Positions 7,464 through 14,615 are shown, counted from the stretch's first letter. The stretch is DNA of 48,628 nt from a bacterium (GCA_021779915.1 JAJXZR010000002.1:1-48628); one strand, 5' to 3'. The notes: a model not told the origin generated them from the sequence alone. Numbers and translations are program-made.

Positions 7464-7560
7464 ATTCGTAGACGAAATTTTGCCAAAATACGAACTTCTT
7501 TGCAAAATAAAATGGCAAAGCTAAATAAGTTCCCACACTACTAAAACCCATAAAAGCACT
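7464..7560 (+). repeat. Post-terminator conserved element, copy B
   Basis: GTAGACGAAATTTTGCCAAA, then ACTTCTTTGCAAAATAAAAT, CTAAATAAGTTCC and CACACTACTAAAACCCATAA. It aligns with copy A over its first half and with the region just upstream of the cassette 3 promoter in its last part. Confidence 0.6.
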
Positions 7561-7651
7561 GCTAGATTGCTTTAAACTCCTCATTCATTTACCGCGCGTA
7601 ATCCCCTGCAAGATTTTTTCTTTGTCTGTCTATTCATATTTTGTAACTTAT

Positions 7652-7699
7652 TTGACAAAAATGTTATGTTTTAATAACATCAAGTTATAATAATATAAC
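7652..7699 (+). promoter_or_regulatory. Promoter with two palindromic operators for the membrane/XRE pair
   Basis: TTGACA at 7652 and TAACAT at 7675 have 17-nt spacing. Two dyads overlap or follow: TGTTAT-GTTTTA-ATAACA (7662-7679) covers the -10, and the perfect GTTATA-ATAA-TATAAC (7684-7699) follows it. Related half-sites suggest cooperative binding, most simply by the XRE regulator at 8145 (autoregulation). Confidence 0.6.
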
Positions 7700-7716
7700 A
7701 TTTTAATTAAAAAACT

Positions 7717-8142
7717 ATGTTCACAAAAGCAACTTGGTTCCAAAAAAGAAAATATGGTGGTTGGGGAATAACTCCTCGCACTTGGCAAGGTTGGGTTTAT
7801 ATTGGAATATTTGTCGGTTTAGTAATGATTATTCAATCGCTTCCTTTTTTAAGTGAAATGGTTAAAAATATTCTTGTGGGTATTTTGGTTGTGCTTTTTG
7901 TTGCAGACGCCTTAAGAATCATGGCTACGTTAAAGAAAGACGAGTTGGAGGAAAAAAATGAAGCAACCGCAGAAAGGAATGCTTCTTGGGCGATGGTTTC
8001 GGTTTTGGCAGTAGGAATTATTTATCAGATATTTTCAAATAATTTAAAAAGCGTTCTCGAAGTAGATCCTTTTTTAATAGGCGCTTTGGTTTCTGGATTT
8101 TTAGTGAAAGGAATATCCTATTTTATTCTTGAAAAAAAATAA
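7717..8142 (+). CDS. Multi-pass membrane protein paired with an XRE regulator (DUF2178-like)
   Basis: A 141-residue protein with four probable membrane segments (about 30-48, 50-68, 90-107 and 118-137) and a charged central loop ([16 protein letters not shown]). Small membrane proteins of this shape encoded next to a short Cro/CI-type regulator are common in archaea and CPR bacteria and are usually labelled DUF2178. Function is unknown; proposals include signalling to the regulator. The stop is 2 nt before the regulator's ATG, so the two genes are coupled. No Shine-Dalgarno is visible. Confidence 0.65.
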   Translation: MFTKATWFQKRKYGGWGITPRTWQGWVYIGIFVGLVMIIQSLPFLSEMVKNILVGILVVLFVADALRIMATLKKDELEEKNEATAERNASWAMVSVLAVGIIYQIFSNNLKSVLEVDPFLIGALVSGFLVKGISYFILEKK

Positions 8143-8144
8143 AG

Positions 8145-8336
8145 ATGGATAATCATATAAAGGAACTAAGAGCCAGGTATAATCTAACGCAAGAGGATCT
8201 TGCAAAAAAAACAAACGTCAGAAGAGAAACAATCTTGTTTATAGAAAAAGGCAAATACAATCCCTCTTTGAAATTAGCCTATGAAATCGCCAAAGCTTTA
8301 GATAGTAAAATCGAAGATGTTTTTATCTTGGAATAA
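8145..8336 (+). CDS. XRE/Cro-CI family transcriptional regulator
   Basis: A 63-residue minimal helix-turn-helix protein. [20 protein letters not shown] is the HTH, followed by [20 protein letters not shown] and the typical C-terminal IEDVFILE. There is no sensor domain, so it probably works as a dimer and takes its signal from the membrane partner encoded 2 nt upstream. The palindromes at 7662 and 7684 are its likely binding sites. Confidence 0.9.
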   Translation: MDNHIKELRARYNLTQEDLAKKTNVRRETILFIEKGKYNPSLKLAYEIAKALDSKIEDVFILE

Positions 8337-8518
8337 CTAAAATAAATGTATGAAAATAGTAATTTTAGATTGCACGGGATTGACATCGGAAAAAGAGGAA
8401 TCTAATTCGTTCCAACGAACGATTGAACTAGATATGATTTGAAAAATCGAACAGAATTGAAATATCCGATGTTTTTGATTTTTATTTTATTTAAATTTTA
8501 GAAAAATTTTATATTTGC
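8337..8518. other. Intergenic stretch without a supported gene
   Basis: AT-rich and non-coding as far as I can see. A small dyad TTCGTTCCAACGAA occurs near 8407. Confidence 0.4.
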
Positions 8519-8520
8519 TA

Positions 8521-8554
8521 TGTTAGACTGAGATTAAAATAATTAATTAATCTC
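8521..8554 (+). promoter_or_regulatory. Extended -10 promoter and dyad upstream of the BRO/DinD-like gene
   Basis: TGtTAGACT is an extended -10 (8521-8529). It is followed by the inverted repeat GAGATTA...TAATCTC (8530-8554, 11-nt centre) just before ATG 8562. The same core, TATGTTAxACT, precedes the methyltransferase at 10128. Confidence 0.5.
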
Positions 8555-8561
8555 AAAACCC

Positions 8562-9395
8562 ATGAAAACAACCAAAATTGCCTTGTTTCGAGGCAGGAAA
8601 ATTAGGAAAACGCTTTATCAAAATGAATGGTGGTTTGTAATAAATGATGTTGTTGAAGCATTAACTGACTCAATTGATCCCGCTCAATACTTTAAGCGAA
8701 TGAAAAAAAGAGATCAGGAATTAGCAAAATTGATAAACAAAGGGGGTGTACAATTTGTACCACCCCTTATGTTAGAAATAGAAACGACTGGTGGTCGGCA
8801 AAAAATGTATTGTTGGAATACTGAAGGAATATTTAGACTTATTCAATCCATCCCCTCTCCTAAAGCCGAGCCATTTAAGCGATGGTTGGCAAGAGTTGGG
8901 TATGAAAGATTACAAGAAATAGAAAACCCCGAACTGGCAACTAAGAAAACGAGGCTCCTTTATAAATTAAAGGGGTACCCGGAGGATTGGATTGAGAAAC
9001 GAATAAGGGGCATTGCGATTCGCGAAGAATTGACAGATGAATGGCAAAAGCGAGGAGCTGATGAAGATAGAGATTATGAAATTTTAACAGCAGAAATCTC
9101 CAAAGCGACTTTTGGAATTACACCAAGTGAATACAAAGACTTAAAAGGGCTTAAAAGACAAAATTTGCGTGATCATATGGATGATTTTGAACTGATTTTT
9201 ACCATGCTCGGAGAGAGATCAACTACTGAAATTCATCGTGTGGAAAATTCCAAAGGAGTGAAAAAGCTAAAAGATGATGCCAAAGCTGGTGGAGAGATTG
9301 CCGGTGGAGCCAGAAAGAACTTGGAAAAACGATTAGGTAAATCCATTGTTTCTGGCAACAATTTCTTACCAAAACCCAAACAAAAAGGATTTTGA
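8562..9395 (+). CDS. BRO-N domain protein, DinD-like
   Basis: A 277-residue protein. The N-terminal ~110 residues match the BRO-N fold (WWFVINDVVEALTDSIDP...YFKRMKKRD, then YCWNTEGIFRLIQSIPSPKA and FKRWLARVGYERL) found in phage antirepressors and baculovirus BRO proteins. The C-terminal half resembles the DNA-damage-inducible protein DinD (KRQNLRDHMDDFELIFTMLGE...EIAGGARKNLEKRLGKSIVS). Such proteins bind DNA, and E. coli DinD antagonises RecA filaments, so a role in stress or mobile-element control is likely. It has its own promoter with a dyad operator candidate and lies between two small-protein cassettes. Confidence 0.85.
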   Translation: MKTTKIALFRGRKIRKTLYQNEWWFVINDVVEALTDSIDPAQYFKRMKKRDQELAKLINKGGVQFVPPLMLEIETTGGRQKMYCWNTEGIFRLIQSIPSPKAEPFKRWLARVGYERLQEIENPELATKKTRLLYKLKGYPEDWIEKRIRGIAIREELTDEWQKRGADEDRDYEILTAEISKATFGITPSEYKDLKGLKRQNLRDHMDDFELIFTMLGERSTTEIHRVENSKGVKKLKDDAKAGGEIAGGARKNLEKRLGKSIVSGNNFLPKPKQKGF

Positions 9396-9479
9396 GCCAG
9401 TTTTCATAAAAAACATCTAATTTAGGAATTTCGAACTACACTCCCATAAACCCTCGTCAATAAAGGTTTTTAGTGGCTA

Positions 9480-9507
9480 TTGACAAGATTTTATAAATTA
9501 CTATAGT
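9480..9507 (+). promoter_or_regulatory. Sigma-70-like promoter of cassette 3
   Basis: TTGACA, a 16-nt spacer and TATAGT. GGCTATTGACAAGATT is identical to cassette 1. The stretch just before it (TTTTTAGTGGCTATT) also resembles TTTTTGTGGGGCTATT at about 6903, after copy A. Confidence 0.8.
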
Positions 9508-9600
9508 TAAAAGTTCACAATAAGAAGCTTTTTGAACCAGTACTTTACAATATAATCTAGAGTTATATCTAGAAATGTCATCGAGAAAAGGAGTTGGGTA

Positions 9601-9855
9601 ATGATATCAACAATATCATCTTTATCATCAGTGGAACCGTACTTCTTAATTTTTGTAGGGCTAGGGGGGGTCGCATTCGGTTTGTTTTGTTTCCTTCTAG
9701 GGTCCTTCCTGAGTTGTCTGCTTTATGGATTCGGCAAGAAAGCTCTCGCGGACAACGTATATGCGTTAGGGCAGGTAATCATGCTTTTTTTGGCTGTTTG
9801 TTCGACGGGGATAAGTTTTTGGGGTTTTGTTAAGATGATACCCATAATGTTTTAA
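9601..9855 (+). CDS. Small multi-pass membrane protein (cassette 3)
   Basis: An 84-residue, very hydrophobic protein of unknown function. Membrane segments lie around residues 14-41 (FLIFVGLGGVAFGLFCFLLG onward) and 56-80 (LGQVIMLFLAVCSTGISFWG), separated by a short polar turn (GFGKKALADN). The frame starting at 9601 is preferred over the overlapping track ORF at 9594 because AAAAGGAG lies 7 nt before this ATG and the composition is that of a membrane protein. It has its own promoter and terminator. Confidence 0.72.
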   Translation: MISTISSLSSVEPYFLIFVGLGGVAFGLFCFLLGSFLSCLLYGFGKKALADNVYALGQVIMLFLAVCSTGISFWGFVKMIPIMF

Positions 9856-9882
9856 TATTCCTCAAGCTATCTCATTGTGTAC

Positions 9883-9912
9883 AAATGCTGGACTTCGGTT
9901 CAGCATTTTTTT
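9883..9912 (+). terminator. Intrinsic terminator of cassette 3
   Basis: AATGCTG and CAGCATT form a stem extended by GAC-TTCG-GTT (a stable UUCG tetraloop), followed by seven T's. Confidence 0.85.
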
Positions 9913-10030
9913 ATAAATTTTTGCCAAAATCAGATTCTTTCTACACAATAATAATGTAATATTAAATACGTTCCAACATCTTTTCACCCTCTCCGCAACC
10001 AATTAATGCGGTTAAAATGCTGTTTTAATC
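9913..10030 (+). repeat. Post-terminator conserved element, copy C
   Basis: TTTTTGCCAAAATCAGATTC, then TTTCTACACAATAATAATGT, TTAAATACGTTCCAACATC and CACCCTCTCCGCAACC. These match copy A block for block at similar spacing. Confidence 0.7.
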
Positions 10031-10094
10031 ATATAATATAACTGAGCTTGATTTTCGTTTTATTTTAATTTAATAATTTTTTTTATTATTTCTA

Positions 10095-10103
10095 TGTTAT
10101 ACT
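10095..10103 (+). promoter_or_regulatory. Extended -10 promoter of the restriction-modification pair
   Basis: TGtTATACT, 24 nt before ATG 10128. The surrounding TATTTCTATGTTATACTAG resembles the BRO/DinD promoter at 8521. No -35 is evident. Confidence 0.5.
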
Positions 10104-10127
10104 AGCTTAAAAAAGTAAAATTATTAA

Positions 10128-10910
10128 ATGAAAAAACCATATTACAACAAATCAAAGTTTAAATTGTATCACTCAGATTGTTTAGATATTTTGAAGGAAA
10201 TTCCCGAAAATTCCGTGGATATGATTTTTGCCGATCCTCCCTACTTGCTTTCAAATGGGGGTTTTACTTGTGATGGTGGAAAAATGGTCAGTGTAAATAA
10301 AGGTCAGTGGGATGTTAGTAATGGCCTAAAAAAGGATTTTGAGTTTCATTTGGAATGGACCAAGGCTTGTCATAGAGTTTTGAAGCCCGGAGGGACTATA
10401 TGGGTTAGTGGAACTTACCATTCAATCTATAAGTGCGGTTTTGCCTTGCAAGTCAACAAATACCACATTCTGAACGATATTGCTTGGTTTAAGCCAAATG
10501 CATCACCGAATTTAAGTTGTCGTTTCTTCACGGCTAGTCACGAGACTATAATTTGGGCTAGAAAGGACAAAAAGGGGAAGCATAAATTCAACTATGATTT
10601 AATGAAAAACGGCAATTGGCCGGAAGACTTTTTAAAAAAGCCAAATTTACAAATGCGAAGTATTTGGTCAATGAACACGCCAAAACCATCCGAAAAGAAA
10701 TTCGGCAAGCACCCTACTCAAAAACCAATAGATCTGTTGGTGCGCATTGTTATGGCTAGCACTGATAAAGGCGATTTAGTCATTGATCCTTTTACGGGTT
10801 CTTCAACAACCGGATTAGCTTGCGTTCTTAATGATCGAAAATTTATTGGTATTGATATGGAAAAGAAATATTTAGATCTGTCGATTAAGAGATATGAGGA
10901 TTTAACATAA
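10128..10910 (+). CDS. DNA adenine methyltransferase, beta class (R-M modification subunit)
   Basis: A 260-residue site-specific DNA methyltransferase. Catalytic motif IV is FADPPYLLS near residue 37. A target-recognition region follows, then HPTQKPIDLL, and the SAM-binding motif I VIDPFTGSSTTG lies near the C-terminus. This IV-before-I order defines the beta class, and DPPY (not SPPY) favours N6-adenine over N4-cytosine. It is 4 nt upstream of a MutH/Sau3AI-type nuclease gene, so it should protect that enzyme's recognition site, possibly GATC by family analogy. It has a Dam/HinfI-like role in self-marking. No Shine-Dalgarno is visible. Confidence 0.92.
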   Translation: MKKPYYNKSKFKLYHSDCLDILKEIPENSVDMIFADPPYLLSNGGFTCDGGKMVSVNKGQWDVSNGLKKDFEFHLEWTKACHRVLKPGGTIWVSGTYHSIYKCGFALQVNKYHILNDIAWFKPNASPNLSCRFFTASHETIIWARKDKKGKHKFNYDLMKNGNWPEDFLKKPNLQMRSIWSMNTPKPSEKKFGKHPTQKPIDLLVRIVMASTDKGDLVIDPFTGSSTTGLACVLNDRKFIGIDMEKKYLDLSIKRYEDLT

Positions 10911-10914
10911 CAAC

Positions 10915-11610
10915 ATGCTTTCAAGTTTAAAATTAAAGGTTTTAAAACCATTTATTGACATCATAGAAACTCACAAAGGGAAAACTTTGGGGGAGGTTTC
11001 AAGAAAACTTAGTAATGGTAGGCACAAGCATTTCAAAAAAGGAGCCAGTGGTCTAATTATTGAAAATTTATTAGGGCTTGAAAATAATAATTCTAAAAAG
11101 GCGGATTTAGAGGAATACAGAATTGAAATCAAAGTTCTGCCGATCCAACTGAGTAACTTGAAAGCGAAAGAGCCGACACAAATAAAAATGATAAATTATG
11201 TCAGAGTGGCTTCTGAAAAATGGGAAAATGCTGAAATTAGGGATAAAATTGAAACAATTTTTTGGATTGCCTATGGTGTTAAAAAAGAAAACGGAAAAAA
11301 CGTTAGTCAAGACAAATATATTATTTTGGATTGGTTCATTGATGTACCTAATAATGAAACTCAAAAAATATTTCGAAAAGATTGGGAAGAAGTAAAATCC
11401 TATATAACAGCAGGAAGAGCCGATAAGTTATCCTGTAGCATGGGTGTTTATATTGAGCCAAAAACAAAAGGGAAAAATAATCAAGATCTAACTGATGCAC
11501 CTGATGGTAAAGGCGGTTTAGTTAAGGTTAGAAGAAGAGCTTTCTATTTCAAAAAAAATTATACCAATTTCAAAGTAATAAAAGAACTTGACTTAAAGGG
11601 GGTGAAATAG
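10915..11610 (+). CDS. Type II restriction endonuclease, MutH/Sau3AI family
   Basis: A 231-residue nuclease. KGASGLIIENLLG matches the KGxxGxxxE helix of MutH and Sau3AI, and KADLEEYRIEIKVLP gives the D-x6-ExK active site. Glu50, Asp64, Glu71 and Lys73 reproduce the spacing of E. coli MutH Glu56, Asp70, Glu77 and Lys79 exactly. MutH and Sau3AI both recognise GATC, so that is the first specificity to test. The length equals a single catalytic domain, unlike Sau3AI (about 490 residues, two lobes), so it may act as a dimer. The gene follows the methyltransferase by 4 nt. Confidence 0.85.
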   Translation: MLSSLKLKVLKPFIDIIETHKGKTLGEVSRKLSNGRHKHFKKGASGLIIENLLGLENNNSKKADLEEYRIEIKVLPIQLSNLKAKEPTQIKMINYVRVASEKWENAEIRDKIETIFWIAYGVKKENGKNVSQDKYIILDWFIDVPNNETQKIFRKDWEEVKSYITAGRADKLSCSMGVYIEPKTKGKNNQDLTDAPDGKGGLVKVRRRAFYFKKNYTNFKVIKELDLKGVK

Positions 11611-11715
11611 TTTTAACCTTTGCAAACAAAAATTTAGACCTCGCGTACTAAAGCTACTGGATTTTCTGATTTAAGTCTTGTTTGTTTTATTAAAATAATT
11701 ATTAATAAAAGAAAA

Positions 11716-12543
11716 ATGAAAAAGCTTCCAATGGGGATTGCTGTTGCGGTAGCGGTAATCGCTCCAGTTTGTTTCACTTACGCCGCTTACAATCCCAATC
11801 AAAATGGAAACTATCCGGGAGGGCGTAATGGGTCGATGATGGGAGATAGAGGGCAGGGACGCGGGCCAATGGGAGGGAATAATGGGAACAGCAATCGTGG
11901 TCCGGGAGCCAATGGAAACGGTAATTTTCAAGGGAGGCAAAACTTTTGTCAAAACAATCCTGCTTCGCCTGGTTGCCAAAGGCAAAATGGTAATACAAAC
12001 CGACAGCAAAATATGGCCGGTTTTTGTCAGGCAAATCCTAATACTCCCCGTTGTCAGCAAAATTCAAACGGACAGGTCAATAGCAATGCTAATACTCAGG
12101 GATTTGCCCAGGATCATTGCAAAAGGATAACTGCAAGAATCCAAGCCAGAATAAATAATTTTAACAACAACCAAACGGCGCGGATAAACATTTTTCAGGA
12201 TCTGCAGGATCATTTGAAGATGATTGCTAATAAATTGAGCTCTAATGGATTGGATGTTAGCAAACTTAATACGGATCTTGCAACGTTAAACCAGAAAATC
12301 AACAAATTTACCGCCGACTATGGTGATTTTATAAAATCTCTCCAGTCGGTTGTGCAGAATCAATGCGGTAATTCTAATGGAAATTTTGCTATAGGGCTTC
12401 AAAATGTCAGAGGCAACAATCAGTTGCAACTGAGAACCGATATTCTAGATGTGAGGAATTATGTAACCAGCACTATTCGACCGGATATTGAGACGCTTAA
12501 AGCCAAAATAAAAAGCAATACCAATAATAATAATCAGTTTTAA
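11716..12543 (+). CDS. Secreted Asn/Gly-rich protein with two Cys-Pro repeats
   Basis: A 275-residue exported protein of unknown function. A signal peptide covers about residues 1-24 (GIAVAVAVIAPVCFTYAA). A low-complexity, Asn/Gly-rich region (about 25-120) contains two copies of a short Cys unit, NFCQNNPASPGCQRQN and GFCQANPNTPRCQQN, that could each form a small disulphide loop. The C-terminal half is helical and Gln/Asn-rich (RITARIQARINNFNNNQ onward), probably a coiled bundle. It lies just upstream of a lipoprotein gene of similar composition, which suggests a shared envelope job. Confidence 0.7.
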   Translation: MKKLPMGIAVAVAVIAPVCFTYAAYNPNQNGNYPGGRNGSMMGDRGQGRGPMGGNNGNSNRGPGANGNGNFQGRQNFCQNNPASPGCQRQNGNTNRQQNMAGFCQANPNTPRCQQNSNGQVNSNANTQGFAQDHCKRITARIQARINNFNNNQTARINIFQDLQDHLKMIANKLSSNGLDVSKLNTDLATLNQKINKFTADYGDFIKSLQSVVQNQCGNSNGNFAIGLQNVRGNNQLQLRTDILDVRNYVTSTIRPDIETLKAKIKSNTNNNNQF

Positions 12544-12564
12544 TAAATTAACTCAAAAACAATT

Positions 12565-12954
12565 ATGAGAAAATTAACAAAGATTTCTATTGCAACGTTG
12601 GGAGCGATTGCCCCGTTTGTTTTGGCTGGTTGTGGCAGTCAGGATCAGACAACAAATTCCAATGTTACGCCGGATAGTTCGGGAATGACCGGTGCCTCTT
12701 CTTCCTATTCTTCCGACAACACCAACTACAGTGTCACGGCCCCCAGCAATGACAATTATTCTGCATCAGATACTATGGGTGACGCGACAACTCCTCCTGC
12801 TCCGACAACGGTTCCGCCGAGCAGTACAACACAACAATCCCAAAATGTGAACGCCGATTTAGATCAAGTGCAAAAAGACATCAATTCTGTCAATGCTAAT
12901 TCCGATGATCTAAGTGGAAAAGCACTGGATAATTTGAATGATAACACAAACTAG
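12565..12954 (+). CDS. Small Ser/Thr/Asn-rich lipoprotein
   Basis: A 129-residue protein with a lipoprotein signal peptide (TLGAIAPFVLAGC; lipobox LAGC, Cys at about 23). The mature part is almost entirely low-complexity Ser, Thr, Asn and Pro, with a short amphipathic C-terminus (VQKDINSVNANSDDLSGKAL). It is probably a membrane-tethered surface spacer. The gap to the upstream secreted-protein gene is 21 nt and a strong terminator follows, so the two form an operon. Confidence 0.75.
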   Translation: MRKLTKISIATLGAIAPFVLAGCGSQDQTTNSNVTPDSSGMTGASSSYSSDNTNYSVTAPSNDNYSASDTMGDATTPPAPTTVPPSSTTQQSQNVNADLDQVQKDINSVNANSDDLSGKALDNLNDNTN

Positions 12955-12983
12955 AGCGAGTATCTTCTTGGTTATCTAATTAA

Positions 12984-13014
12984 AAAACCTCGGATAAGTT
13001 TATCCGAGGTTTTT
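12984..13014. terminator. Bidirectional intrinsic terminator
   Basis: AAAACCTCGGATAA pairs with TTATCCGAGGTTTT around a minimal loop, with A's on one side and T's on the other. It serves the lipoprotein operon (+) and the converging secreted-protein gene (-). Confidence 0.85.
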
Positions 13015-13029
13015 AATATTTTTTGCAGT

Positions 13030-13542
13030 TTATTGACTGGTTCCGTCTGAAAGGACGCTTATTCCTGTTACGAGATTGGAAATTGTTCCATCAGGATTTT
13101 TTTGCTGGAAAGTAGCTAATCTTGCAGCTTTAGGGTTTCTCAAATATTCAATTTCGATCAATCCGATTACCCCCGGAGGCCAGTAGGGATCGGTTTGCTT
13201 TTTTTGAGGAGAAATATTTTTCTTGAGATATTTTTCGTCGTCAAAAATGAAAATTAACATTCCGTCTGCTTGGAACCTTCCACGATTATCTTGCCGACCG
13301 GGGTAGTATATATACCTATCCCGACATGGTTTGTTCTTGTTTTTTTGGAAAAAATTCTTTATGCCATCACTATAACCTTGGGAAAAGAAATCACCTTGAA
13401 AAAAATCACCTAAAGTCTTCCACATTATATGGTTAGGATACCGTTTCGCTTCTTCTTGAGCTTGTGATACACTGACACAAAACAATAAAGCAATGCCGAC
13501 AAAGAGAAAAAAATAGGCGTCAGGGAATTTTCTTAATTTCAT
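13030..13542 (-). CDS. Secreted or periplasmic protein of unknown function
   Basis: A 170-residue protein with a signal peptide (FFLFVGIALLFCVSVSQAQ, cleavage likely after AQA). The mature part has many aromatic and basic residues, and patterns such as PGRQDNRGRFQADGMLIFIF and PPGVIGLIEIEYLRNP suggest beta structure. I recognise no family. The ATG has a clear AAAGGAG site, unlike most genes here, and its leader shares a 17-nt motif with the AlaRS pair. It may therefore belong to the same acquired set or regulon. Confidence 0.65.
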   Translation of the reverse strand: MKLRKFPDAYFFLFVGIALLFCVSVSQAQEEAKRYPNHIMWKTLGDFFQGDFFSQGYSDGIKNFFQKNKNKPCRDRYIYYPGRQDNRGRFQADGMLIFIFDDEKYLKKNISPQKKQTDPYWPPGVIGLIEIEYLRNPKAARLATFQQKNPDGTISNLVTGISVLSDGTSQ

Positions 13543-13550
13543 TATTCCAC

Positions 13551-13577
13551 TCCTTTCACGTTGTTAATGACCTTTAA
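13551..13577 (-). promoter_or_regulatory. Leader with Shine-Dalgarno and the motif shared with the AlaRS pair
   Basis: TTGTTAATGACCTTTAA (plus-strand reading) matches 5954-5970 in 15 of 17 positions, at 19 nt rather than 18 nt from the start codon. AAAGGAG lies between it and the ATG. Confidence 0.45.
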
Positions 13578-13652
13578 TGTTAATTCTGGTCTACAGGAGA
13601 AGAAAGAAATGGTCAACAAAACTACAATAAAAAACTACAGTAATGTTATCCT

Positions 13653-13689
13653 ACCGTGTCATCCCGGGTCAAGCCCGGTATGACACGGT
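13653..13689. repeat. Family-1 repeat, compact palindrome
   Basis: ACCGTGTCATcCCGGG is mirrored by CCCGGtATGACACGGT around TCAAG, a near-perfect 37-nt hairpin. It is the shortest copy, with both ends fused and no interior. Confidence 0.8.
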
Positions 13690-13725
13690 ATCGTCCTGTT
13701 CTACTTAAAAATTGAAAAGTAAAAC

Positions 13726-13757
13726 AAAAAGACCATCGAAAAATCAATGGTCTTTTT
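13726..13757 (-). terminator. Terminator of the tuf-rplB operon
   Basis: AAAAAGACCAT and ATGGTCTTTTT form an 11-bp stem with a 10-nt loop, 22 nt after the rplB stop. It is symmetrical enough to act in both directions. Confidence 0.85.
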
Positions 13758-13778
13758 GATATTCAAACTCATAAATCC

Positions 13779-14615
13779 TTATCTCTTTTTCTTCTTCCTG
13801 CGTCGTACAATATACTGGCTGGAGGGTTTTTTGGGTTTTCGGGTTTTTACTCCCTTGGCGGGTTTACCCCATTTGGTCTTTTGATATTTAAGACCAATCG
13901 GTTGGTTTCCTTCTCCTCCTCCATGTGGATGGTCGACGGGGTTCATAACCTTACCTCTGACTTGTGGACGTCTTCCCATCCATCTTTTACGTCCGGCTTT
14001 TCCGATTCGGATAGTATTATGTTCAATGTTAGCGGCCTTTCCGATGGTAGCAAAACAAACGTCGTGAATCATTCTGATTTCAGAGGAAGGCATCTGGAGA
14101 TGAGTAAAGCCATTTTCCTGCGCCATAACGACGGCAGATGATCCGGCTGATCTTACGATTTGACCACCTTTGTTCACTTTCAATTCAATATTAAAAACTT
14201 CGGTTCCCACAGGAATTCTTTTAAGAATGGTGCGGTTTCCTATTTTAATTTCTGCTTTGGGAGAAATCATGATAATGTCTCCTTCTTTAGCTCCGTGCCA
14301 AGCGGGAATATAACTCTTCTCTCCATCAGCATAGGCGATAAGAGCGATAAAGGTGGTACGATTAGGATCTTTTTCTACTCCGATAACCTTAGCTGGGATT
14401 TCTTTTTTATTAAGACGAAAATCAACAATGCGGAGCATCCTTTTGTGGCCTCCTCCTCTGTGACGGGTAGAAATCTTACCGGTGCTCATTCGTCCGACTT
14501 TGCTGGTTTTGGGAAGAAGTAACGACTTCTCAGGCTTTCTTTTCTTATCAAAACCGTCCTTCACATAGGACATGACTCTCTTTCCAGTATTTTTAATCTT
14601 TCTAATCTTAAGCAT
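13779..14615 (-). CDS. rplB: Ribosomal protein L2 (uL2)
   Basis: A 278-residue 50S protein that contacts the peptidyl-transferase centre and the subunit interface. Recognised by RHRGGGHKRMLRIVDF, VNKGGQIVRSAGSSAVVMA and the hallmark NPVDHPHGGGEG loop that carries the functionally important His. The C-terminus is very basic (RRRKKKKR). It is the last gene of this operon, and a terminator follows 22 nt later. In most bacteria rpsS, rplV, rpsC and others follow rplB, so the S10 cluster is interrupted here. Confidence 0.98.
   Translation of the reverse strand: MLKIRKIKNTGKRVMSYVKDGFDKKRKPEKSLLLPKTSKVGRMSTGKISTRHRGGGHKRMLRIVDFRLNKKEIPAKVIGVEKDPNRTTFIALIAYADGEKSYIPAWHGAKEGDIIMISPKAEIKIGNRTILKRIPVGTEVFNIELKVNKGGQIVRSAGSSAVVMAQENGFTHLQMPSSEIRMIHDVCFATIGKAANIEHNTIRIGKAGRKRWMGRRPQVRGKVMNPVDHPHGGGEGNQPIGLKYQKTKWGKPAKGVKTRKPKKPSSQYIVRRRKKKKR

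Noticed and set aside
9594-9833. 79-residue ORF overlapping cassette 3
   Set aside because: It uses a start inside the Shine-Dalgarno region of the better-supported 9601 frame and has an unlikely composition.
6348-10030. Integron cassette array with attC sites
   Set aside because: The repeated post-terminator block lacks recognisable attC core and inverse-core pairing, and no integron integrase is present; only the cassette-like organisation is claimed.
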